A stretch of 64,000 nt of DNA from assembly GCF_963576615.1 (NCBI RefSeq), contig NC_088708.1, positions 27,845,191 to 27,909,190 of the forward strand, written 5' to 3'. Positions 1-12,274 of the stretch are shown in pieces. Under the pieces are notes generated by a model, which worked only from the letters and a program-made list of their open reading frames with translations, did not search any database and was not told the origin of the DNA. The position numbers and the translations under genes are program-made. The DNA is from Watersipora subatra (lineage: Eukaryota; Bryozoa; Gymnolaemata; Cheilostomatida; Watersiporidae). Position 1 is the first letter of the stretch, and each line of letters opens with the position of its first letter.

Positions 1-52
1 TGTATTTCAACAGCTGGCATGAAGATAAACTAATAACTAGTAATGTAACGCA

Positions 53-857
53 TGGTTTAAACTATAACTGTCACGTACAACTTTTATCGTATTTACTAGG
101 TAAATCAGACACGCTGATTCCGATTTTGTACTCAAAATAAAGATTAGTCCACTAACTTTCAGAGTAATGAAGGCTTTTTTACAGCGTTTTAATATCGGTC
201 TCGAAAACAACAAGATCGACCCAACAAGCTCCACCCATAAATACATGACGTAACCCAACTTTTTAGGAACAGAAGATACGTAGGGATGTTTAGACCGATT
301 TAGAATAATAGAGATGGGTGTTTTAAAATCCATTAATATCTAAATTCAGCCTTAAAAATAATCTCAGTCTTTTCTGAAAGGTAGATAAGCTATTTAACAT
401 TGCATATTTAAAAAAGCGCGATAACAACGCCAGCTTGTGATAAAACTGCTCTTTTTGAGCTCATTTTTTTCGGCGTTCAGCCCATTTAAACATCATGTAA
501 CAAGCTATGAGCAATTTTAAATAGCTTATATACCTTTCATAAAAGACTGAGATTATTTAACAGGCTGGATTTGGATAATAATGGGTTTTAAGACACCGAT
601 CTCTATTATTCTAAATCGGACTAAACATTCCTAACTTCCGTTCCTGAAAAAGCTAGGTTTCATCACATATTTATGGGCGGAGCTTGTAATGCCGATTGTG
701 TTGTTTTCGAAACGGATATTGAAACGCTTTAAAAAAGCCTAAATGACTTTGAAGGTTAGTGGACCAATCTTTATTTTGAATACAAAATCGGAATCAGCGT
801 GGCTGATTTACCTAGAAAATACGATAAAAGTTGTACGTGACAGTTATGGTTTAACCT
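53..857. mobile_element. Foldback element: about 800-bp imperfect palindrome
   Basis: The left arm (about 53-390) is the reverse complement of the right arm (about 520-857) with scattered mismatches. The ends are GGTTTAAACTATAACTGTC and GACAGTTATGGTTTAACC. The central 390-520 also contains shorter inverted pieces (AAGCTATTTAA...). Because the arms are complementary, each gives a similar translation outward (for example LKVSG-IFIL-TKSESA); the left frame stays open for 98 codons while the right one is interrupted. Probably a non-autonomous foldback/MITE; no transposase seen. Confidence 0.75.
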
Positions 858-1324
858 TTAAAATTAGTGTGTCGAAACAAGGATGTGAGAGCAGATCTTT
901 TTTGTTTATATTTAAAAAAAAATTTGTAATTGTTTTTCTAAAGATTAATTTATAACATCGGAGACAGATTCACTCAAATATACACGAGACTGTACAGACT
1001 ATCAGAGTCTCGGTAGCACTTACCTATGATGGCATGAACTCTCACTGATAGCTGTGTCCTCAAAATTATTGTGTTCTTGCGTCTGAAAGCAAACCAAGAT
1101 ATGTGTTTCACTTGATACGACTATTAATGTGCTTCTAATTGCACTTATTCACCCCATGAAAAATGTCTTTTACATAGCCAATGAATTGCCGATGCATCAG
1201 TATCAGTTGTCGATGCATCATTTCAAAACAAACACATATGTTTACATCGGTAGATATAAACTGACGCATCGTTGATTGGTTAGAATAGATTATAATTACG
1301 ATATTGGTTCGATTTTGATCGTTT

Positions 1325-1850
1325 TCAACACATGCTGATTGCGTCTAAAATTTGCTTTCGAACGACGATGTCAACAGGGTTTCACATAAACAACTATTTA
1401 TATATGGACAAAGATATTCTCACTAGCAACATATACATGTAGGCCTATATGGAAGTCATTAGTATAAGTTGAAATTGTTTATAAACATTTAAGATAATTT
1501 GTTCAGTAATTCAATAGGTTGAAATTCTTTTTGCTAGTCAATTTATGCCATTAACTTGAAATCTTTTTGTACGTGATTATTTTTATCATTGACGCGTAGC
1601 GTCTTTTCTTCGAGCTAAATATAGCAATGCGAGTATCTGCACAAACGCTATTTTTAACACAAATTGTTGATGGTTCTTGTTACAATACAAATATTCTGAC
1701 GATACTTCAATAATGCTACTAAAAAATCTGGCAACAATGTCATGGCCTTAACACAAGTGAGGCCAATTTTCATTGGTTAATCTATTTTTTAACACGATGC
1801 ATCATTTAGCAGTTCTTCACTACGCATCGATGTTGCAGTTCATCGTTGTG
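1325..1850. repeat. Diverged dispersed repeat, copy 1
   Basis: Segments such as GCTGATTGCGTC...TTTGCT...TCACATAAACAACTA and the later AATTTTCATTGGTTAAT resemble, in the same order, sequence at about 37735-38540 (GCTGATTGCATC...TTTGCT...TCACACAAACAACTA). GATGCATC words cluster at both edges (about 1190-1290 and 1795-1850). Type unknown. Confidence 0.45.
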
Positions 1851-1869
1851 TGTAGTCGGTCACTACCTT

Positions 1870-4085
1870 CTACCTTGCGCATACACCAAGGTTTGCTATC
1901 ATACCGATAGAGTCAGGTAGGCTTCCCTTCGCTAGGGAGCTGCATCACAATAGTCAGACAAAGAAGAGCAGTCATATGACAAATATACATGACACAGGAG
2001 TCTATGAGAACCAATGTGAGAAATAATCTATCCATAATCCCTGAAAATATATCTAATAATCTAATGTCCTCGGAGGGAAAATGATCATCTCATATGTCAC
2101 TGGGTGAGAATTACTTGTAAGCTTTCTAGTTATCATTAATCAAGCTTCTCGAAGAATCTCAAAAACAAAATGACCAGCTGTCACGTCTATTATCGGAATG
2201 TCAAATATTTTGACTACAAAAGCCAAGAGTGCTCCATTTATGAAGAAAATTGACATTGACTGACGATTTCAAATGACACTTGGTTACTTCAAAACATTGG
2301 TAATACCATAACATAAATCTGATTCTTTTAATAATATTATTGTATTATTTTTACCTAATAACTATTAATTTGTTTATAAACGAATATTCACGGTATTATC
2401 ATTAAATACTACAAGTACTTCTACCCAAGTATTTATAGTCTGCCAAGTTAACAAAGAGCCTTTATTATTTAACTATCAGAATGTAGCTTAAGATAAGCAA
2501 ACAGGTGAGTGAGTCCACGCAATCCTTTTAGGAACAAAGGATAGCATGCAGCAAGCTTTAATTGTGTGTTCTCTACAAAGCTGCTACAAAAGAAGTGCTG
2601 AGGAGAGCCATGTTCAAGGACTTCTCACTTTGGTGCCCTCTTATAGCAAGGGGAAAGGATTCACTTCGCCTGTTCCTGGTGCACCAAAACAATTTCTTAA
2701 AATGATTTGCAGGCTGAAATTTTTAGTTGTAAGCGTAAGGTGATTATCACACATGTATCATCTTAAAATGACGTCATAGGAAGTGAGATGAATGTAAGAA
2801 CAATCATGCTGCACCCTGACATTTCATTTCACAATTGCAAACTGAACGAGACGCTCAAACAATAAATGCTGCAGAGTTATATAACCCTGAGGACTGGAGT
2901 ACACTTGAAGTGTAACGTTATTACTATCAGCATCCTAGAAATCAACACTTTGCGAAGCACATTAGAGGCGTCCAGCGTGTGTGTTATCTTTCGTCCTTTG
3001 CATTTGAAGAAATCCATTTTATTCTTATGCTAGTAATATAAACTGTAATTTTTAGTAATCATTTCTAACAATTGTATTAATAATATGAGTTTTATTCAAA
3101 ATGGCATTATATTAGATTGGAGCCACCAATATTTTATTTTAGGTGGAACAACATTCTTTTAGCATGTTTTGGGTTTCGTTATCACTATGTTTTCATTGTG
3201 CAGATGACGCGTATTCGGAATTATGTACACGATGAGTAACCGTGTGATAATGGTTTCAGAGGACATTTGTATGTTGTATGTTACGGGTGCTTTGTTAAAC
3301 AAGAAAAGGAATTCTACACAAGAGGTCATAGCAGCAGACTCCTGTCTTGCGTAGCAGCACGCATTCGAAACAGGAATGACGGAAGTGCGGAATTGCTTGA
3401 AATGGAATAGCTTGCACAGCATTTTTTTGCACATCACTCGCAAGAACAGTTTTCATCTTTCGCAAGCATGAAACATTCAATAAAAATTTGTCACAAAACT
3501 CTCTTGACTTGAAATATAGGAAGTGAGATGAATGTAAGTTCTTGCTGTTTTCATCTTGCGCATGATGCAGACTTGTAGACCAACCATGTCATGGAAACAT
3601 AGTGAACAAAACCTACTCTCCGCCGACCAACTAGCCAATTATGACAAAGCAGCAGATGAAAATATACACACAAGTACACTAGCGATCTGTATGAATGTCT
3701 GCAAACTCGTTGACAAATTCACTTGATATTTCTCTAGCCTTTAAAAGTAGGCCTACCTTTTTTATCGTGTCACATGAACTGTGAATCAACAGTGTGAAAT
3801 ATGTTTAGATCAAAACAGGAGGATGGGCGTCACAGCAGCAGATGTTGCTAATGGTAATGGCCAGGAGTTGCATTCAGCAGCCTATTCACATCTTTAATAG
3901 CTAACTAACTACTAACTGGAGCCAAGGACTAGTACTTCAATGGTAGGCATTGCTGAAGGTGCTCTGTGTTGTCTGAAATGCCATTTGCCAAGCTGATCAA
4001 ATAGTCTCCAGGATGACAGAAAACTGGCTAACTAGTAATTTCCTGTAACTCGATCTGATCTTAGCAGAAAAATCTTGAAAAACTT
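1870..4085. other. Non-genic stretch
   Basis: No frame here looks like a real exon. Two short open frames (2546-2743 plus, 3159-3443 minus) lack splice context, and their translations resemble no family I know. Confidence 0.5.
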
Positions 4086-4090
4086 TACTA

Positions 4091-4771
4091 AAGGCTGGTT
4101 TATACTGTATCACCAAATGTCGGTGTTAATCACAAATACTTCGGTGATCGTCTGAGATAACAATGTTCATATAATCACAAACCCATTCGCGTTTACATCA
4201 GCGAACAATCTGTGATATAACATTTTCATTATGCGATGTAGTAGCGGAAACGATAAAATACTAGTCAAGCAGCAATTGTCATGAAAGACGATACAGATCG
4301 ATCAACCCGCGATGATCAATCACCATCGCTGAAGTGGTACACGTTGCACGGTCTGCCATGGGTGCGCCGCGAACTATCGGGAAAGCTAGACAGACGTAAT
4401 CTTTCTCGACAAATCCGCGTTGCCTTAACGATGCCATCGGTTTACGGTGCACATAGTAATAGACTATCATTAACGGATATGAATAAATTATGCTATTCGC
4501 GATCACGAATTACCATCGCTGAAATGGTTTACATGTAAAAAAAAGGCTGTTTGAAAGGCGGTTGTCGATGCTCGGCGAAGTATCGGGAAAGTTTGATAGC
4601 TGCAAACTTTCCCGATGCGTCCGCGATGCATCATCGAAGCCATCGGTTCACGGTTCACATAATCGACGATGAACGCCGAAAAGAAAACACTGACTAATGG
4701 TGATATAGTGTGAACTAGTCTTTAATACTCGCCAAGATGACAAATAGCGATATAATGTGAACCAGCCTTTA
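4091..4771. mobile_element. MITE with GGCTGGTTCACA-type terminal inverted repeats, long copy
   Basis: The ends are CTAAAGGCTGGTTTATACTGTATC and, inverted, CTAAAGGCTGGTTCACATTATATCGC. An extra terminus-like copy lies at 4702-4725. An internal perfect 14-bp hairpin (4582-4595 with 4603-4616) sits near the right end. A shorter relative is at 37297-37707. No protein recognised. Confidence 0.7.
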
Positions 4772-5212
4772 GAATTTTAGATGGTCAGCCATCAACTGAA
4801 ATAGTCACTGGGCAACTTGTAAACAGTTTTTCAGCCCATACAAACGAAGACTTAACACAATTGAAGCAATAAGGCACAATAAGGCAGTCAAACAAGCTTG
4901 GAAACATTAAAGATAAGACTCGCTCTCCCGAGCTCTCTCCGGCTCTTCACCTAGTACATTGCCAGCGAACATGTAACACTAGTAGGATTAGTCTAGTAAG
5001 CTGCATATAAGGTCCTCCTAAACAGTGCAATGACACACATGTGCTCCAAGCACTTGAGTTGAAATACCGGCAATAACTGGAAGGTCTTTGGCGAGCTTTA
5101 CTAAAGGTGAAGTTAGTAGTGATTTATAAAAGTTAAACCTGTCGAATATAGAAACTGATATGTAAACAATATATGGTGAATGAGGCTGTCAGCATGTAAG
5201 AAGCATGAGTAC

Positions 5213-5259
5213 TTGACAGCATGGCTAAATCTCTTAGGGAGATTTAGCCATGCTGTCAA
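5213..5259. repeat. Perfect 21-bp hairpin
   Basis: TTGACAGCATGGCTAAATCTC at 5213-5233 is exactly mirrored at 5239-5259 across a five-base loop. Confidence 0.9.
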
Positions 5260-5299
5260 AACTGTCTTAATAAAAGTTAAGACAAAATTAAGACAAAAA

Positions 5300-8200
5300 A
5301 ACAGTTTATTACGGCAAAACTGTTCAAATAACCAGGTTTAGTTCTAGGAGTGACGGCAGACCTCAAAATGCTTTTATATTGATGATAGGAATTAGGCCTT
5401 GGAGTAATTTGAAACGACAGATTAAACTATGAAATGGCTGGCAGTCCATGCATCATGATAAGCTGGTAGTTTCACTATCCAAACTGGAAATAGTGTTCAA
5501 TATTTCACACTGCCCAGTGACTTCCTGGAAATTTAATTATCCAAATGCTTTTAAGGACGTGGATATGTTCTTAGATGGTTATTATCTGAAAGGCACCCAG
5601 TGTCACATAATGACTCTACTAAATGCATTCAAATCTTCACTTGCAATCACCTCAGCATAAGAATTTTGCAACGTACAATGTATAACTTGAGAAAATATTT
5701 GGCTCTACCTTGATGATTTCCAACTTGCAAACTTTGGATTTTTTGAAACTGCAGTTTGGAAAGTGGAAAGTTTGAGAAAAAATAAAAGTAAAATGTTAAG
5801 ATATAGCAATAATAAAACATATATAATAATATAAGCTAAGATAGTTTAAACTATACTAGTCCGTGTTAGAGTAAGCTAAAGAGCACATCTCTAGTTCCAA
5901 AACTAGGCATAGCTGAGCCTACACTCGGGTTTCTTTAACAATAAAAGCTTCTTTTTGTTGATTTTACTTCTATAACGTAGTTTTTCATAGTTTTATATAA
6001 TTCATTTATTTTAATGCTACATATACTGGGAGGAATTGTAATTACCTGCAATACTTGTGAAGGCATTTGGACGGTAGAATGGATGAAATGAACTACATTT
6101 GCCGGCAGTTGAACTATAACTAGCGGTATGTAGAGTAATTCGTACGACGCATGCATTAGACTGGTACATAGACAAGAAGAATAAATGTATCTATGACTAC
6201 CATTAGAAACGCACCAAAGCAATCCAAACTACTACTCCTGACTATTCTTAAGCAAACAAGTAAGTTCTGATATACAGGCCAGAGAAGACACCAAATGTAC
6301 GAATAGTAATTCCTGACAAATGCTGAGCCCTATTCTATGGATGGTTGTTGGCTGATATGGATACGCTGTAATCGGATCAGGCTTCTTCAACCATGTGGCT
6401 ATGCCAGCTAGACAGTACATTCTTTGTTTTAATGAAACAAGCAAATATGTTTGTTATTTCCAAGCAAAAATAAGGCCAAAACGTCAGGCCAAAAATAATA
6501 CTACTACGGAGCTATTGTCCATGAGCCACTGTCCATGACACTAACTCGATTGGCAAAATTCCGACATGGTAGACGATTGATAAAACTATAGCCGAGGGCT
6601 ATCGTCACGGTAGTAAAGATCGATATAAATTGGATTTATTCAGTTAGATGGACACAATTTAAAAGACTGATCCTGTTGAGAAAGGTTGCTCATGGAAGAA
6701 AGTATATTGGCCCTGAAATATTGGCCTGATGAACCAAAAAGCAGCAACAGCAATAAATATGGCCGACAATTTACAGGCGCGCGTGCCTGACTCACTTATT
6801 GCTACTATTGACCTTGGTACGACGTTTGTATGACCGCTACAGTTAGAACTCAAACATTCGTCAGCGCCAAATGAGAGGATGTGGATTGGATCAAAGAATA
6901 ACGATCTTGTAGGCCCTAAAGTGTCATGAACCAACTAACGCGTATAGCACGATCGATCTTTTGAAAGATCAATCAAATTTTTGTCACGGACAATCATTCA
7001 TGACACAAATTTGATAGTCAAAAAAGTTCATACATTAAAAAATTGGTGAGAAATAACCATTGCCTGATGGCATGCAGGCAAAGATTGGTAACAATTAAAT
7101 CAGTTGTGATAAAATGTCAAGATCAGCTCCGTCAGCAAAATACTGGTCACAGAAAAAAAAGTTGGCCTTGACATATCAATCAGATAGTTGCCAAAGAGTA
7201 GCCGTAGCATCGCAAAGTAATAAATATGGCGGGCAGAGATTTTTGACACAAAATGTTTTTGTAATAAATAAATTTTAAAAATCGAAATTCTACTGATGCT
7301 GGCAATGCTACAGCACAGCAACTACTGGTATCACATTGACGTTAAGCAACTCGAAGGAGAAGACACCGTGAAGCTGATTGACAAAGGTAAATCATATCAA
7401 GTGTCGTGGACCAACAGACAAACATTTTACCTCCTAGCAAGATTAATCTCTCAGATCATCCTAATTTGGTTTACTGAAAGCTTAATCACTAACAACTCAT
7501 CTATATACTTGGCTCTACACGTTCCTTGTCTTGTCTAGTATGTAACATCATATACCTGGCCTGGGACGATATAATAGCTATTACAAGTAGCATGGGAAGC
7601 CAAGCTTGTAAGTTGCGATAGAGAGAACAACGCGCTGCATGAATGAGCTGCGCCCAGACGTATTTTGAGCAGTGTGATTAATTAGAGATAAGGGATAATT
7701 ATCATGTTGAATGAGCGCAGTCGGCTGGATAGAAATAGTTAACAGACCCTCACATTTTATTTTGAATTCACTGTTTGGTAAAGGTTTCGTACATGAAAAA
7801 CATTATCTTCCTGTAAATAGGATCCTTTTCGGTAGATCAGCAGAACAACAACCTAATCTTTGGGTATCAGGCAGAATGCCATTGAAGCAAGTTATAAGTA
7901 TGCCGAATGTACTAACAAGATAAGCCATCAATCACGGTTAGTAAAATGTCACATACTTGAGCTGGACCCGAAGAGAAGTGGAAGAACTCAAATGTAATTG
8001 AAGAGTAATCTGAGACGAAGGTTTCTAGGGCAACCGCAAGATACAGTCATGTGAGCACGAACAGTCCTTAAGACTTGCTTCTAGCAAAGACATGACCAAG
8101 TCAGTGCGTTTATGTTCAACTTTATCACCGCCTCCGCTACTTACTGCTCATTAAAGCCTTCGAGTTCCTCCTGCTGATCATCAAGAGTTGACTCCAAGTC

Positions 8201-10570
8201 TAAATATATGCCGTAGTCACCTTGCCCGAGACTGTTATGTTTACACAGTTGCAGGGCGCAATCCTCTAGCTGAAGAACAAATCACAACTTTTGGGCATTT
8301 AAGCAGTCGGAGACTGTTGAAGTTTGAATTAAAAGTGACAAGATTAAGGATAATATTCTTAGCATTGCTTCATAAATAATAGTATGGATTGCTTACATTA
8401 TAGTTTCAAAGACCAGCTGCAAAGTTAAAGAATATTGTATGCCAAGTTTTACAGTTTATCACCCGGTGAGTTAAACGCAAAGGGTCATAATGTTACCAGC
8501 TCAGCTGGTACATAATAACACGGCCCAAACAGCACCTGCAAGCCAATTGCTTGGGCGTAACATTATTGCTGTAAGACAAAGTAGGTGGGATTTAGCATGC
8601 AGCCAATCGATCAAAGACTCATAGATTCAGTCTTAAAACTGATATATCATTGCTGTATCATTGAATGAAAGATTTGCCTAACTGATAATTAGTCATTGAT
8701 TGCTGCATGAAGAGAGAAGGCTCTTATGAATAAACAGCTCAGCAGAGGTTGTATTAAATTATTAAGGGCCGTTGCATTATTATTATAATAATTAGTCAAT
8801 GCTTCCTTTCAGCATCACTGAGTAATACGCCAACAGTGAAGTATGCACACCCTCCTACAGAAGGAATCGGTCTGTCATTAATCATACAACTTGCTGTATA
8901 ACAGCTGTAGTCATAAATTGTGCAGTAACTAGCTACAAGACATGTATAATAATCCTTTAGCTTCTGCTTAATTACCAGACCCTATTTTAACTAGAACTTA
9001 ACTACCTATAAACCAAGATGCTGTCAGACAGAACAACTCCTGCTAGCTGTTAATGTTTAATGTTTTTTTGCTTTAGTTACTTACACCTACTTAGTTCTTC
9101 TCAAACGTAAAATCGGAGCCTGTATAAATACTGCTGTTATCAAAACTTAAGGCAATAAGAAAGATGTCAAGAGAAAAGAGTAATAAAATACATTCATCTT
9201 TGGCAAATTGACCAGAATTAAAACGATGTACTAAAAAAGCTAATTTGCAGGTAAAAACACCTTACCTTATGGGGAGGTGAGAGGAGTTTATGAATTCCTG
9301 ATAGCTGGTTAACTAGATGAACGTTCATGAGAAATGTGAATGATGGTGGTCTCGAAGGTTCAGGATAGCTAGTGCTAGAAAATGGATCTGTGTCGTCCAA
9401 AAATTGGACACGCGCAACAAATGTCGACGACATTTTTGTCTCTCAGTAGTAATGACAGTAGATAATGTGAAATAATAGACTGCTATATATGTGTTGTGAA
9501 GGGTAGCTGCGTCTCAACTATCGTTTATGATGTGAACACCACTCGGTGATTAAGAATTGTGATTAGTACTGTACTACATATGAATTAGTCGAGTTCGTAG
9601 CGTTCAATAGTTGAAATGAGGCTGCAGTAAAATGATTACGATGCATTGTTAATGCTTCTCTCGTCATGTTTTCCAATAAACATGCAAACTTTTTGCTGAT
9701 ATCCATGCATCTCGAATGGTCGGGCATACGCTTTTACGAGAAAATATGTCTGTGATCGGTCACGTTGCATACAGCCAATAATTGCCTTTTTTCAGAAATT
9801 TATATGTACGAGCGTTCAATCGAAAATCTGTCACGTTACACTGGTCGGATTGTGCATGACTATATTTGATTTCTTGTACCGCCTTCTTTCTGGTATACCA
9901 ACGTCTTAAATGATAAGGTAGCCATCAAACAACGATATATTAGCTAAATCGTATTTTAATCGTAATTGTTTTTCGTAGTCATTGGAGCGCAGGCTTAGAA
10001 TATGTAAATACAGTACGTAATTACTTTACATACTACCTAGGTACATAACAGGATTAGTGTTCATTATCTTTGGTCAGCGTCAAGTTGAAGTGAGAAGAAA
10101 ACTCCAATTTAGGTTCCTGATCGTGCCATATTCATGAGTGTGCTCTATATGATATACTAAGTCGTGCTAGCCTACAAAGTGGGCTAAAATAGTGTTTGCT
10201 TCAGTTTACAATTACACAAGGCTAGTTGACAATCAACTAGTAAATCCAGAATAGGTTTGACAAGTACTATTTGCTTTTCTCAGAGTGTTGCCAAATTTAT
10301 TTTGTTTGCAGGTTTTTCCGCTTGTAATTAAAGCTTTATATTTCATCAGCTATTTTATATAATACGCTTCTGTTGCAGGTAATTTTAGACACTGCTTTGT
10401 GTGCCATTTAAAACTTACTATCTAATTTAACAATTTTCTTTTGCTACAGAGTTTAGATTGCAATGGCAGTTTTTTGTAAACTTTGCTGGTTGTGCTGTAA
10501 GCATGTATTTTATTGAGCTTTTATGACTGTCTTTTTTCTAACTTAATTTTCTGCTTGATAGCAGAGCTGT
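5300..10570. other. Gene-poor AT-rich stretch
   Basis: I see no exon with splice borders and family similarity, no RNA gene, and no array. Open frames at 5448-5660, 6659-6934, 7296-7538 and 9218-9433 have neither codon continuity with neighbours nor recognisable motifs. Confidence 0.5.
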
Positions 10571-10577
10571 TAATAAA

Positions 10578-10621
10578 AGCAATGATATACAGCCCCCATT
10601 GGGAGACTGTATATCATTGCT
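10578..10621. repeat. Perfect 15-bp hairpin
   Basis: AGCAATGATATACAG (10578-10592) is mirrored at 10607-10621 across a 14-base loop. Confidence 0.9.
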
Positions 10622-12274
10622 GTATATCAAAACGACGTGTTGATCAATTTCATAAGAATTTACTCTGAAATGCATGATTTGTATGTCCAGTTTGATGCAC
10701 ACATCATGCCACTACATATATTGAAAGATTGCCATACAAACACCAAGAAGTGTCTCCTAGTGTTTTAAAGCATATTTAGTAAGTATTGACATATTCTAAA
10801 ACCTGTCAACGTGTGATTTCACTTTAAAACTTGTAAAATTAACTGCGTAATCCTGTATAACTTGAATCAAAACTACACTTTGCCACTCGACTAGTTTCAT
10901 TCAAATTGTAGATTGATCATTCACTTCTAAATATTCAGTAAAAATGACAATTTTGCACTTTCAAAATAAAAAAGCTTTAAAAGATTATTCAACTTTTCGT
11001 CAGCTCCATTAATTTACAAGAAATTTTATTATTATAATCAATAATTAAACCAAAGAAATATTCTGTCTTTTAAATAAGATCTTTCTGTTTCATAAGACTT
11101 GAAATCTTGATTGATGATTAAAAGTTTGTTTAGAAAAACCAAGAAATGTATTTAAGTATAAGTATTAAAAAATAAAGAGTAATTAAAAATACAAGCGACT
11201 GAATGTCTTTGTAATTGTATACACGTATATTTAAAAAGGCTTGTTTATAAATAAGCTTCTAACTGAAAATGCCAAATTTTGCTAATGTAAATGTAATTAA
11301 TATTTTACTAGCTTTTATGGCTTTGCTTCCAGTTTCACTCACTCATTTTATATCCCAAATATTGTGTATTTATGGCATTTAAAAGTAGGTCACATAGCCA
11401 ATGATAAAACCAGGCTTGTCAGACTATAAATGAAATTTGACATGCAGTCAACCTGTCAAAGACTCCGGAATTCAATTTTGAAATTGCGCATGAAATAAAT
11501 TGCAATCACATAAATTTTCATTAACCTATGCAAACATTACTTGCAAAATTTCATTTCTTCAAATGTACTTCTTTACAATTAGTGCTCTGACTTTAACAAA
11601 AAGGAACCAGAACAACTTAATGATGATGCTCATGTTACTTAATACGAATATCAAATGGTTATCATAGCATCCAGAAACATCTTTAGATTACCAAGTGTGT
11701 TTTTATGGAATCTAGTAGAAACTCTAATTTTGTATGAAATATGGTTGGATCATTGCTGGGTTTAAAACTTTAAACAGTTGGTTAGGAATTTAACTAAAAC
11801 CTTGCTACAGTGGCTCGTCAATGACTGTTAGTACAGCTTCAACAAACTTGAACCAAGGACATATCACATACAGTTAACATAGCACAGCCCCAATGGATTT
11901 GCACACAATTCATTTGGCAAATTAGCCTACCAGAAGCAAACATCCTATAAAACTAAAATTATGTTAAAAAAAATGTATTCTTTGTTAGTAACATGAAGAC
12001 TAAAATTAACACAACAGAAATCTATATATTGATTGTTACATGCTGTATTGTAAAAACTTGACTTATCAAAACATTAGGTAGATGGAAGAGATACTGCTAT
12101 TTATATGTGCAGTTTTAATTAACAAGAAACACATTTATACATACAAATAGATAAAAACATATACATTTATGTAAAATATTACACAAGTTTGACAAATGTC
12201 GGATACAAATGTACAAAGGCTGACCAATGTTAAGCAAAAGAAATTCTACAAAAGGAGAAAAACGATAATACTGA

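Noticed and set aside
2546-2743. 65-codon plus-strand frame
   Set aside because: No homology recognised and no flanking splice logic.
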